Positions 52,797 to 61,824 of a stretch of DNA of 64,000 nt are shown here, one piece after another. This DNA comes from Actinoplanes subtropicus (GTDB lineage Bacteria; Actinomycetota; Actinomycetes; Mycobacteriales; Micromonosporaceae). The position numbers were made by a program, and so were the translations under genes. The notes beneath the pieces were generated by a model. That model was not told the DNA's origin, searched no databases, and saw nothing but the letters and a program-made list of their open reading frames with translations. Within the stretch, counting starts at the first letter, position 1, and the number at the start of each line of letters is the position of its first letter. The DNA lies in the NCBI RefSeq assembly GCF_000721705.1, contig NZ_JOJL01000012.1, forward strand, positions 1 to 64,000, in the 5' to 3' direction.

Positions 52797-54535
52797 CGAT
52801 CGGCCCCTTCGGTGATGGCCCCGGGCGGCGGGTCGGTGCGGACCGTCGTGTCGTCGAGGATCGCGTCCAGCAGAGTCCGGGTGTACTCATGCCGTGGGTC
52901 GTTCAGGACCTTCTGGACGTCGCCCGTCTCCACGATCTCGCCGCGGGACATCACCGCGATGTGGTCGCAGATGTCGGCGACGACGCCGAAGTTGTGCGTG
53001 ACGAGCAGCACCGCCATGCCGAGCTCGGCCTGCAGGTCGCGCAGCAGGTCGAGGATCTCGGCCTGGACGGTCACGTCGAGCGCGGTGGTGGGCTCGTCGG
53101 CGATGAGCAGCTTGGGGCGGCTGGCGACGGCGCCGGCGATGAGCACCCGCTGCGCCATGCCGCCGGAGAGCTGATGGGGGTACGAGTCGAAGGTGCGCGG
53201 GGGATCGGCGATGCCGCACCGTCCGAGCAGCGCCAGCACTCGGGTTCTGGCCTCCTGCTTGGAGACGCCGAGCGCGGACCGCACGCCTTCGACAAGCTGC
53301 GCGCCGACTTTGTACGAGGGGTCCAGATTGGACATCGGCTCCTGCGGGACGTACGCGATCTGCTTGCCGCGCAGGGGCCGCATCTCGCCATCGGTGAGCC
53401 CGACGAGCTCGCGGCCCTCGAACACGATGGAGCCGCGGGTGATGACGGCTTCGGCCGGCAGGACGCCGAGCACCGCGAACGCGGTCTGTGTCTTGCCCGA
53501 TCCCGACTCGCCGACGAGCCCGAGCGTCTGCCCTCGGTCGATCCGCAGCGCGGCCCCGCGCACCACCTCGCGCGACTCCCCGCCGGGCCCGGGATAGGCG
53601 ATCGTCAGGTCCCGGATCTCGAGCAGCGCCGCCGTGCCGGCCACGGGCGCAGGGCCGGTCCGTACGTCGGTGCGCTGCCCCTGGCCGACCTTCGCCGGCT
53701 TGGGCCGGGAACCCTCCAGGGTGTCGCGCAGCGCGTTGCCGAGCAGCACGAGCGACGCGGTGATCAGCCCGAGCAGCAGGCTCGGCCACAGGAACTGCGC
53801 CGGTGCGAGGTAGAGGTTCCGGAATCCGGACGAGATCATGTCGCCGAAGCTGGGGATCTCCTTCGACCCGACGCCGAGGAAGGCCAGCCCCGATTGGGTG
53901 GCGATGGCGGCGCCCATCAGGAACGCGGTGGCGATGATGATCGGCCCGCGCACGACCGACAGCACGTGCCGGCCGAGGATCCGGGTGTTGCCCAGGCCCG
54001 AGACGCGGGCGGCATCGACGTAGAGCTCGTTCTTCACGCCGAGCACGAGGTTGCGCACGATCCGGTAGATGCCCGGCGACAGCAGCACCCCGAAGATGAG
54101 CATCGTGAACCGGTAGTCGCCCCCGGTGACCGGCATCAGGATGATGAGCAGCAGCAGACCGGGGAAGGTCATGACGAGGTTGAACAGCCACTCGGTGGCG
54201 CCCCGGGTGCGCGCGCCGAAATAGCCGCCGACCAGTCCGGCGGTCACCCCGACGGCGAGCGCGACGCCCGTGCCGATCAGCGCCGAGACGGCGCTGGTGT
54301 TGATGGAGTGCAGCAGCCGCGAGAAGATGTCGCGGCCGCTCTCGTCGGCGCCGAGCAGATAGCCGGGGGTGCCGGCCGGCGCGTTGACCATGCCGAGGTC
54401 GGAGTCGTTGGGCCCGTGCTGCGCGAGGAACGGGGCCAGCAGTCCCAGCGCGACGATGACCAGGAGGATGCCGGCGGTGACGACCGCCTGCGGGTCGCGC
54501 AGGAGCCGCCGCCAGGTGCGGGTCCGGGTGCTCAA
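52793..54535 (-). CDS. fused ABC permease-ATPase (DppC-DppD)
   Basis: This 580-residue protein joins two normally separate subunits. Residues 1 to about 285 are a DppC-type permease with the [16 protein letters not shown] entry motif and the EAA-like loop [21 protein letters not shown] linker of about 20 residues leads to a DppD-type ATPase with Walker [10 protein letters not shown] (about 345), signature [13 protein letters not shown] and Walker [13 protein letters not shown]. The start is a TTG overlapping the upstream stop (TTGA). No stop or frameshift interrupts the junction, so the fusion looks genuine. Confidence 0.88.
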
Positions 54536-55473
54536 TGGAGTCTCGCCTTCGGGTTGAGCCAGCCGTTGGCCAGGTCGGTGCCGAGGTTGACGACGGTCAC
54601 GAGCAGCACACCGAAGACCGTGATGCCCATGATGACGGGGATGTCGCCCTGCAGCGACGCGTTGAATGCGTAGCTGCCGTATCCGGGCAGTGCGAAGACG
54701 TTCTCGATGATGAGCGCGCTGCCGAACATCTGGATGAATTCGAGCGACAGGACGGTCAGGGCCGGACCTGCGGCGTTGCGCAGGGCATGTCTGACCACAA
54801 TGGACGTAGTGGAGACGCCGCGGGTGCGTAACGTCCGCACGTAGTCACGCCGCAGCTCGTCGATCATGCGGCCGCGAACCTGCGCGGCCATGTTCGCGAC
54901 GCCGCCGATGACGAGCACGATCACCGGGATCGTGATGCTGTGCAGCCAGGCCGCCGGGTCGGTGCTCAGCGGCGTGTAGCCGGTCGCGGGCAGCAGTTTC
55001 GCCCGCACCGCCAGCAGGTAGACCAGCACGATCGCGATCAGCAGGCCCGGGACGATGTAGCCCACGAGCGACAGGCCCTGCGCGATACGGTCCGCGACGC
55101 CGCCACGGGTCGCCGCCCACACACCGAGGCTGATGCTCAGCAGCACCGTGATGAGCAATGCGGGCACGATGATCGACAGTGTCACGGCGAGCCGCTGGAC
55201 TACCGACGGGCCGACCGGCAGCGAGGTGTAGACCGAGGTGCCGAGGTCACCCCGCAGGAGGTGCAGCAGCCAGTCGCCGTACTGGACCAGGACAGGCCGG
55301 TCGTAGCCCATCTGTTTCGTCATGGCGGCGACCGACTCGGGGGTCGCCGACTGGCCGAGGAGGGTCCGCACGACGTCCCCGAACGACAGGCTGAGCATCA
55401 GGAAGGTTACGAGCGTTACCAATAGGGCGAGGACGAGTCCGGCGCCGATCCTCCGCAAGACATAGGCAAGCAT
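54532..55473 (-). CDS. oligopeptide-type ABC permease (DppB-like)
   Basis: This 313-residue permease has six membrane segments, the N-terminal signature LAYVLRRIGAGLVLALLVTLVT (first 20 residues are the usual DppB start), a large loop 30-95, and the coupling motif YVRTLRTRGVSTTSIVVRHALRN in its EAA-type position. It is 50 bases downstream of the binding-protein gene and overlaps the fused permease-ATPase. Confidence 0.9.
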   Translation of the reverse strand: MLAYVLRRIGAGLVLALLVTLVTFLMLSLSFGDVVRTLLGQSATPESVAAMTKQMGYDRPVLVQYGDWLLHLLRGDLGTSVYTSLPVGPSVVQRLAVTLSIIVPALLITVLLSISLGVWAATRGGVADRIAQGLSLVGYIVPGLLIAIVLVYLLAVRAKLLPATGYTPLSTDPAAWLHSITIPVIVLVIGGVANMAAQVRGRMIDELRRDYVRTLRTRGVSTTSIVVRHALRNAAGPALTVLSLEFIQMFGSALIIENVFALPGYGSYAFNASLQGDIPVIMGITVFGVLLVTVVNLGTDLANGWLNPKARLH

Positions 55474-55523
55474 GGTCGCTCCCGGTCGGACGGTGGCGGC
55501 CGCCCGGCCGCCACCGTGGCCTG

Positions 55524-57059
55524 TTACTGCTGGGCGAGGCCGAACTGCCTCGTGGTGGACAGGCCCTTGCCGTCATCGAGCATCGCGACGCCCTTGCTGG
55601 TCGCCCAGGTCGAGCCGGTGAAGACGATCGGAGCTTCGAAGGCCTGCTTGACCGCGTACGCGTTGAGCTCCTGATAGGCCGGCAGCGCCTTGTCGAAGTC
55701 GACCGTGGTGTTGATGACCTTGAGGAGCCGGTCCGTGGTGGCGTCCTGGTAGTGCTGGGGGTTCGCGTAGCCGTCGGCCGCGTAGTGCTGGGCGGCGTCG
55801 GCGGCGTCGTTGTTGAAACCGAGGATCTGGAAGGAGAGGCCGTACTGGCCGGACAGCAGCGCCGACTGGGTCTGCTGGGGCGGCACCGAGACCCAGTCGA
55901 GTCCCAGGCCGATGTCCTTGAACGCCTGGGAGATGCTGGACTCGAAGGACGTGGAGAGGAACGTGCTCGGGATCTTGAAGGTCGTGCCCGCATAGCCAGC
56001 CTCCTGCACGAGGGCCTTGCCCTTCGCCGGATCGTGCGGGTACGTGACGTCCAGGGCCGGGTCGTTGACCTTGCCGAACGGGCTGAAGATCTGGTCGGTC
56101 ACCTTGCCGTTGCCCTGAAGGATGCCCTTGAGAATGCCTTCGCGGTCGATGGCGTAGTTGATCGCCTGACGGACCCGGACGTCGCCCAGGGCCGGCCACT
56201 TCGCGCCCTTGCGGTCGAGGATGTCGAGGAACATGATCGCTTGGGCGTCGACCTTGGTGATCGTGAAGGTGCTCTTGTCGAGCTTCCCGACCAGCTGCGA
56301 GTTGACGGTCGCCGCGTTGATCTCGCCGGCCTGCAGCGCGTTGAACGACGCCGTCGGATCCGGCAACGCGCGCACCGTCACCGTGGTGAACGGGTACGCG
56401 GCGGCGTTCCAGTAGTCGTTCCGCTTCTTCAACACGTACTTGGAACCGGGCACCGTGGCGGCGGTGTCCAGGGTGTACGGCCCCGAGCCGACCGGGTCGG
56501 TCGCGGTGCGCTTGTCGGCGAGGGTCTTCGGGTCGCCGATAGCTCCCGCCCCACCGGCGAGGTTCGGCAGGAACTGCGGGTCGAAGTGCTTGAACTCGAT
56601 GAGCACGGTGCTGTCGTCGACGGCGGTCACCGACTTCACGGCCGCGAGCTTGACCTGCAGAACGCCCGGCGTGGCCATCGTGCGCTGCATCGTCGCCGCA
56701 ATGGCCTGGGCGTTGACCGGCGTGCCGGTGCTGAACGTCATGCCTTTGCGGATCTTGAGGGTCAGCTTGGTGCCGTCCCCGTTGTACTGCCAGCTCTCGG
56801 CCGCGTTGGGCTTGAGGTCGCCGGTCTTGACCTTCTTGTAGAGGAGCGTGTCGAGGATCGACCCCCACACGTACATCTGCTGGCCGTCGGCGAGCTGAGC
56901 CGGGTCCAGCGAGTTCGGGGGAGTGACGACGGCTATGGCGAGGGCGTGCGTGGCGGCGCCGGTGCTGTTCGGGGTGTCGGTCGAACATGCGCCGAGCGCG
57001 AGGGCCGTCGCCGCCGCGATGAGGGCCACTACTCGGAGGCGCGGGTATTTGTGGGGCAT
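55524..57059 (-). CDS. family 5 extracellular solute-binding lipoprotein
   Basis: This 511-residue protein begins with a lipoprotein signal (lipobox LALGAC at about residues 20-25) and has the SBP_bac_5 fold of dipeptide-type importers (ESWQYNGDGTKLTLKIRKGM, VRVRQAINYAIDREGILKGI). The ATG is preceded by AGGGAG. It is the first gene of the importer operon, divergent from the LacI gene. The operon ends in a glycosidase, so the ligand is probably an oligosaccharide or glycoside rather than a peptide, as known for several actinobacterial and thermophile members. Confidence 0.9.
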   Translation of the reverse strand: MPHKYPRLRVVALIAAATALALGACSTDTPNSTGAATHALAIAVVTPPNSLDPAQLADGQQMYVWGSILDTLLYKKVKTGDLKPNAAESWQYNGDGTKLTLKIRKGMTFSTGTPVNAQAIAATMQRTMATPGVLQVKLAAVKSVTAVDDSTVLIEFKHFDPQFLPNLAGGAGAIGDPKTLADKRTATDPVGSGPYTLDTAATVPGSKYVLKKRNDYWNAAAYPFTTVTVRALPDPTASFNALQAGEINAATVNSQLVGKLDKSTFTITKVDAQAIMFLDILDRKGAKWPALGDVRVRQAINYAIDREGILKGILQGNGKVTDQIFSPFGKVNDPALDVTYPHDPAKGKALVQEAGYAGTTFKIPSTFLSTSFESSISQAFKDIGLGLDWVSVPPQQTQSALLSGQYGLSFQILGFNNDAADAAQHYAADGYANPQHYQDATTDRLLKVINTTVDFDKALPAYQELNAYAVKQAFEAPIVFTGSTWATSKGVAMLDDGKGLSTTRQFGLAQQ

Positions 57060-57092
57060 GGAGGCTCCCTTGGAAGAACACAGGGCGTATTT

Positions 57093-57106
57093 GGCAATCG
57101 GTTGAC
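57093..57106. promoter_or_regulatory. LacI-type operator half-conserved copy
   Basis: GGCAATCGGTTGAC matches the pattern GCAAnCGnTTGC except at the penultimate base. It lies about 35 bases upstream of the binding-protein start, where a repressor would block the minus-strand promoter. Confidence 0.6.
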
Positions 57107-57187
57107 TTCGGCGATCCGCCGGCCGGTGCAGATGTCCCGCGTATGTCCCCCGTGTTGCCAGCCAGCTCAACACGTGGTCGACTTCTT

Positions 57188-57201
57188 GTCAACTGGTTGC
57201 C
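57188..57201. promoter_or_regulatory. LacI-type operator, second copy
   Basis: GTCAACTGGTTGCC shares the spacing and both half-sites with the perfect copy, with a variant left half. It is 22 bases upstream of that copy. Confidence 0.55.
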
Positions 57202-57222
57202 ATAATTAGGGAGTGTCCTGTT

Positions 57223-57236
57223 GGCAATCGGTTGCC
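57223..57236. promoter_or_regulatory. LacI-type operator, perfect copy
   Basis: GGCAATCGGTTGCC contains the perfect GCAAnCGnTTGC dyad of LacI-family sites. It lies about 60 bases upstream of the LacI start, so autoregulation is likely. Confidence 0.7.
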
Positions 57237-57293
57237 GACCTCCGGGCGCGGCATGCCACGATGAACCCACGCAGAGCACCTCGAGGGAGAACC

Positions 57294-58304
57294 GTGAAGC
57301 AGCGCGGCAACACCGACCGGAAGCCGGCCGCGACGATCTACGACATCGCCCGCCACCTAGGCCTCAGCCCCTCGACGGTTTCGCGCGCGCTCAACAAGCC
57401 CGGCCGGATCAATGCCAAGACCGAGCAGCGCGTACGGGAGGTCGCGGCGGAACTGAACTACCGGATCAACCCGATGGCTCGGGCCCTGCCCACCGGCCGG
57501 ACGAACACCCTGGGCCTGATCCTCACCGACATCACCAACCCGGTCTACTTCCCCCTCGTCCGCGGCGCCGAGCGGATCACCGCCGGGGCGGGCCACACGC
57601 TCGTGCTCGCGGAGTCCCAAGAGTCCGGCACGCTGGAGGCGGAGACGGCGCGACGGCTGCTTCCGTCCATCGACGGTCTCGTCCTGGTCGCTTCGCGCCT
57701 CGACGACGAGCAGATCCGGGAGCTCGCCGAGGTGAAACCGCTTGTGCTGGTCAACCGGGCGGTCGAAAGTCTGCCCGCGGTGGTTCCCGACGTGCTGCCC
57801 GGCATCCGCGACGCGCTCGACCACCTCGCCTCGCTCGGCCATGCCTCACTCGCGTTCCTCTCCGGGCCGAGTGCGTCGTGGATGAGCCGGCTGCGGTGGG
57901 AGACCCTGCTCGACGAGGCGCCGGCCCGCGGGATGACGATCGTCGAGATCGGACCGGGCGCGCCGACGCTCGACGGGGGCGAGCAGGGTCTGCGGCGGGT
58001 TCGGGCATCGGGCGTCACGGCGGTCGTCGCGTACAACGACCTGATGGCGATCGGCCTGCTCCGGGCCTGCCGCGCCGCAGGTGTCGAGGTGCCGTCGTCG
58101 CTGAGCATCGTCGGTTTCGACGACATCTTCGGCTCCGACTTCACCTCGCCGCCGATCACGACGATCCGGACGCCGCTCGACCTGGCCGGCGAGGAGGCGG
58201 TGCATCAGGTTTTCGCCGCTCTCGGCGACGACGACGTCCCGGCGCCGAGACGCGTCAGCGCCCAGTTCGTCGAACGGGCGTCGACGGCGGCGCCGGCGCG
58301 CTGA
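57294..58304 (+). CDS. LacI-family regulator of the ABC-GH43 operon
   Basis: This 336-residue regulator has the LacI HTH ATIYDIARHLGLSPSTVSRA, the hinge MARALPTGRTNTLGLILTDI with the minor-groove-binding region, and a periplasmic-binding-like effector domain ending VGFDDIFGSDFTSPPITTIR. GAGGGAGA precedes the GTG, so I chose it over the ATG 33 bases upstream. It is divergent from the importer and three matching operators lie in between. Confidence 0.88.
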   Translation: MKQRGNTDRKPAATIYDIARHLGLSPSTVSRALNKPGRINAKTEQRVREVAAELNYRINPMARALPTGRTNTLGLILTDITNPVYFPLVRGAERITAGAGHTLVLAESQESGTLEAETARRLLPSIDGLVLVASRLDDEQIRELAEVKPLVLVNRAVESLPAVVPDVLPGIRDALDHLASLGHASLAFLSGPSASWMSRLRWETLLDEAPARGMTIVEIGPGAPTLDGGEQGLRRVRASGVTAVVAYNDLMAIGLLRACRAAGVEVPSSLSIVGFDDIFGSDFTSPPITTIRTPLDLAGEEAVHQVFAALGDDDVPAPRRVSAQFVERASTAAPAR

Positions 58305-58322
58305 GCGGCCGGACACCTCGGT

Positions 58323-59069
58323 TCAGCGGCGCGTGCTGCCGCCGTCCGCGACGATGATCTGGCCGGTGATGAAGGCGGCGTCGTCGGAGGCGAGGAACGT
58401 CACGACACCCGAGACGTCGGCCGGCATCTGGACGCGCTTGATGTTCTGGATCCGTACGGTCTGCTCGAAGAATGCCTCGCTCGTGGTCGCCGCGGCTGTG
58501 GCTGTCCGGACCAGGCTGGCTGCGACGCCGTTGACGGTGATGTCGTGGGCGGCGAGGTTGGCGGCCAGCACGGAGGTGAATCCGTTCAGCGCGCCCTTCG
58601 CGGAGACGTAGGAGACGAAGGGTGGTGGGGGAGTCCAGTAGCTGGAAGACGTGATGTTGATGATCCGGCCCGCCCCGGACTCCTTCAGGTCTGGCAGGAA
58701 CGCCTTCGTGGCCAGGAAGGCGCCGTCGACGTTGACGGCGAAGGTGCGGCGCCATTCGTCGAGGGTCACGTGCTCGAAATCGGCCAATAGCACGACGGCC
58801 GCGTTGTTCACCAGGATGTCGGCGGCGCCCAGATCACGCCGGACACGCGCGGCGAACTCGTGGATCGCGTCCTCGTCGGTAATGTCGACCTTGTCGCCGA
58901 GGAATCGCCGGCCGGTCTCCGCGACGAGTTCCCGCGTCTCGTCGGCCGGGTTGACGTCCGCGACCGCGATGTCCGCACCCTCCGACGCGAGCCTGCGGGC
59001 AATCTCCTGCCCGATTCCGGCACTGCCCCCGGTGACGACCGCGGTCCGGCCCGCCAATCTCCCCGCCAT
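58323..59069 (-). CDS. short-chain dehydrogenase/reductase of the IclR cluster
   Basis: This 248-residue SDR has TGGSAGIGQEIA (cofactor), NNAAVV, Ser in NITSSSYWTP and the Tyr/Lys pair in YVSAKGALNG, ending VADGGSTRR. GGGGGAG precedes the ATG. The prolines PPPPF just before the active site are unusual. It is divergent from the MFS gene, and the probable IclR operator lies between them. Substrate is likely an aromatic alcohol or ketone of the same small pathway. Confidence 0.85.
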   Translation of the reverse strand: MAGRLAGRTAVVTGGSAGIGQEIARRLASEGADIAVADVNPADETRELVAETGRRFLGDKVDITDEDAIHEFAARVRRDLGAADILVNNAAVVLLADFEHVTLDEWRRTFAVNVDGAFLATKAFLPDLKESGAGRIINITSSSYWTPPPPFVSYVSAKGALNGFTSVLAANLAAHDITVNGVAASLVRTATAAATTSEAFFEQTVRIQNIKRVQMPADVSGVVTFLASDDAAFITGQIIVADGGSTRR

Positions 59070-59140
59070 AACTCCCCCTGCCTGCTCGATCGGTCCCAGG
59101 CCAGGATTTTGCGCGCCGAGCCGACGGTCGAGCGGCGGTC

Positions 59141-59157
59141 TGTTCGTCCAATGAACA
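59141..59157. promoter_or_regulatory. probable IclR operator, copy 1
   Basis: TGTTCGTCCAATGAACA is an inverted repeat of TGTTC and GAACA. It has the same half-sites and spacing as the site at 61767-61783 and sits between the divergent SDR and MFS genes. Confidence 0.7.
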
Positions 59158-59251
59158 TGCCCGTTGAGTGTGACCGGGGCCGCACCCAACGCTGTCGCTG
59201 CTCGACACCACCCATCGCGATAGCCGCGCTTCGGCGCGCAAGGAGCCGTCC

Positions 59252-60940
59252 ATGGTCAAGATCGATTCACTCGGTGCGGCGAGGGCCGAGGGCGGGAGAT
59301 ACACGCTCAACTCACGGACTCTGGCGGCGGTGGCTCTCGCCGTGTGCCTTGCCCAGATGGCCCTTTCCGTCCCCTCGCTCATCACCGGGCTGATCCAGCA
59401 AGACCTCGCGCCGTCCTCGGCCCAGCTGACCTGGATCGTCGACGCCTTCTTCCTGCCCGTCGCCGCGCTGGAGCTGGGCTTCGGCGTGTTCGGCGACCTG
59501 TTCGGCCGCAGGCGCCTGCTCGTCGGCGGCGCCGCGCTGATCGTCGTAGGCTCCGCGCTCGCCGTCCTGGTGCCCGGCGCGGGATCGTCGACCGACACCC
59601 GGGTGACGCTGTTGACCCTCGCCCAACTCCTCAACGGCATCGGCGCCGCCGCCATCTTCCCCACCAGTCTCGCCATGGTGGCGGCCGGCACCCACACCAC
59701 GGCCACCCGCGCGCGTGGCGTCGCCATCTGGGCGTCCGCGCTATCCATCGGCGGCTTCCTCGGGCCGCTGCTGGCCGGGGTCGCCGCCAAGATTCACAGC
59801 GGGTGGGCGGGGACCGCGAACTGGCGCTGGGCGTACCTCGGTGTCCTGGTCATCGCCGCGGTGAGCGCGCTGCTGTCGCGGACGCTCGCCCAGAACTCCG
59901 CCGCGCCCGAGGGACGATCCATCGACTGGCCGGGTCAGATCACCGCCGCGATCGCCCTCTTCGCCCTGCTGTACGCCGTGATCCAAGGCCCGGAGAGCGG
60001 CTGGGGGAGCCCTCGGATCATTCTGGCGTTTGTCGTCGCGAGCGTCTTCCTCGTGTTGTTCGTCGTCGCCGAGAACCGCGTGGCCGAGCCGCTGCTGCTG
60101 CTGAGCGCGTTCCGGAACCGGGCGTTCGCGATGAACTCGGTGGTCACGCTGATCGGCATGTTCGGCTTCCTCGCGATCATGTACTCGACCAGCATCCGGC
60201 TCAGCACCATCCAGGGACTCAGCCCGCTGCGCAGCTCCGTCGCGTACCTCTTCTTCGGCGGCATCGGCCTCGTGCAGCTGCCGCTGACCTCGAAGCTGCT
60301 CGAGCGCTACAACGCGCGGTGGGTCCTGTTCAGCGGCCTGGTCCTGGTCGGCGCCGGCGGGCTGTGGTTCGCCACGGTCCCGGCGAGCAACCGGGCGCTG
60401 AGCGCCATCGTCGTGCCGCTGATCCTCGTCGGCGTCGGCTCCGCGCTCGCCATCTCGGCCGTCAGCGCGGTCGCGGTCAACACGCTGCCGAACCACCTCG
60501 CCGGCATGGCGAGCGGAGCCACCAGCACCTTCCGTGACCTCGGGTTCGCCCTCGCCCCGGCGATCGTCGGCGCCGTCGCTCTGGGCCAGGCGGCGAAGGA
60601 GATCGCCCGCAACGTGGCCGGGAATCCGGGGCTGAGCAACGCGTACGCGGCCTTCCAGGCCTCCGCGGCCCAGGCGCCCCCGGCGCAGAGACCGCAGCTC
60701 GAGGCGGCAGTTCATGCCGTGGCCTCGGGGCCGCTCGGGGCCAACTCGGTGCCGGGCAGCATCACGTTGCCGAATGGGCAGGTCATGCCGTTCAACCCGA
60801 TCAAGGACGTCGCCTTCCACGCCCTCAGTCACAGCTACTCCGTTGCCTATGTGCTCGGCGGTGTGGCCGCGCTCGTCGCGGCCGCCCTCACCGTCCTGAT
60901 CGGGCGCGACGGCGGCGCCCGGAACCATCTCGACGACTGA
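59252..60940 (+). CDS. DHA2-type MFS transporter
   Basis: This 562-residue membrane protein has about fourteen hydrophobic segments, the motif A-like loop FGDLFGRRRLLVGG and the drug-proton antiporter motif C-like region ASALSIGGFLGPLLAG. A C-terminal extracytoplasmic loop (FQASAAQAPPAQRPQLEAAV) precedes the last helix. In this cluster it is more likely to import or export an aromatic acid than a drug. Direction and substrate are unknown. Confidence 0.85.
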   Translation: MVKIDSLGAARAEGGRYTLNSRTLAAVALAVCLAQMALSVPSLITGLIQQDLAPSSAQLTWIVDAFFLPVAALELGFGVFGDLFGRRRLLVGGAALIVVGSALAVLVPGAGSSTDTRVTLLTLAQLLNGIGAAAIFPTSLAMVAAGTHTTATRARGVAIWASALSIGGFLGPLLAGVAAKIHSGWAGTANWRWAYLGVLVIAAVSALLSRTLAQNSAAPEGRSIDWPGQITAAIALFALLYAVIQGPESGWGSPRIILAFVVASVFLVLFVVAENRVAEPLLLLSAFRNRAFAMNSVVTLIGMFGFLAIMYSTSIRLSTIQGLSPLRSSVAYLFFGGIGLVQLPLTSKLLERYNARWVLFSGLVLVGAGGLWFATVPASNRALSAIVVPLILVGVGSALAISAVSAVAVNTLPNHLAGMASGATSTFRDLGFALAPAIVGAVALGQAAKEIARNVAGNPGLSNAYAAFQASAAQAPPAQRPQLEAAVHAVASGPLGANSVPGSITLPNGQVMPFNPIKDVAFHALSHSYSVAYVLGGVAALVAAALTVLIGRDGGARNHLDD

Positions 60941-60966
60941 CGCGCGATGACCAGCGCCGGGAGACG

Positions 60967-61746
60967 TCACGAGGTGCGGATGGGTACGCCCGGCCGCCAG
61001 CCCAGCCGCCGGGACAGGCCCAGCCCGCTCGCGACCAGCGAGGGTACGGCCGTCTCCAGGTTGATCGAGCCGGCGGCGACCACGACGGACAGGGCCGCGA
61101 CGACTCGGCCGTGGCCGTCGACGATCCGGGTCGCCACTGACTCGGCACCCTCGCTCAGCTCCTCCCGGACGACCACCGTCCCGGTCGAGCGGCACGAAGC
61201 CAGCTCGCGGCGCAGCACGGCCGGGTCCACAATGGTCCGGGCCGTGAAGCGCCGCAGCCGGCCGGCCAGCACCTCGTCGATGAAGGCCGGACTGCTGTGG
61301 CTCAGCAGCACCTTGCCCACGCCCGAGCAGTGCAGCGGCAGGTGGCCGCCGATCTGCGAGGTCAGGCCGACGGCGTTGACGGCGGACAGCCGCTCGATGA
61401 TCACGGCTCGGTCGCCCTGGAGGACGGCGAGCTGCACGTGCTGGCGCAGGGCCGTGTACAGATCCTCCACGAACGGCTGCGCCGCGCTGCGCAGCGTCTC
61501 GGCCCGGGGAGCCAGGGTGCCGAGGCGCCACAGCGGCAGGCCGATCGCGAACCGGTTGTCGCTGGTGCGCTCCAGCGCGCCCGCCGCCACGAGGTCGAGC
61601 GTGAGGCGCCGGGCGGTGGCGTGCGGCATGCCGGTGCGCCGGACCAGGTCGGCGAGGCTCAGCTCGGTGTGGTCGGGGTCGAAGGCGAACAGCAGATCCC
61701 ACAGCCGGGAGCTGACCGAACGCCCGGGCTCGTTGGCGCGGGGCAT
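60967..61746 (-). CDS. IclR-family regulator
   Basis: This 259-residue regulator has the winged HTH LSLADLVRRTGMPHATARRLTLDLVAAGAL and the IclR effector domain (RLSAVNAVGLTSQIGGHLPL, HCSGVGKVLLSHSS, GTVVVREELSEGAESVATRI). The ATG at 61746 is taken as start; a GTG nine bases further upstream is possible. It is divergent from the monooxygenase gene. It probably binds the two TGTTC-type dyads in this cluster and responds to an aromatic intermediate. Confidence 0.88.
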   Translation of the reverse strand: MPRANEPGRSVSSRLWDLLFAFDPDHTELSLADLVRRTGMPHATARRLTLDLVAAGALERTSDNRFAIGLPLWRLGTLAPRAETLRSAAQPFVEDLYTALRQHVQLAVLQGDRAVIIERLSAVNAVGLTSQIGGHLPLHCSGVGKVLLSHSSPAFIDEVLAGRLRRFTARTIVDPAVLRRELASCRSTGTVVVREELSEGAESVATRIVDGHGRVVAALSVVVAAGSINLETAVPSLVASGLGLSRRLGWRPGVPIRTS

Positions 61747-61766
61747 GATCGACACCGTACCCCGGA

Positions 61767-61783
61767 TGTTCGTTGGATGAACA
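61767..61783. promoter_or_regulatory. probable IclR operator, copy 2
   Basis: TGTTCGTTGGATGAACA has the same outer halves and length as copy 1 at 59141-59157. It lies 21 bases upstream of the IclR start and 42 bases before the monooxygenase start, suited to controlling both. Confidence 0.7.
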
Positions 61784-61824
61784 GCATTGTTCTCACAACG
61801 ACCAGTCGTCGTCAGTCTGGGCGC

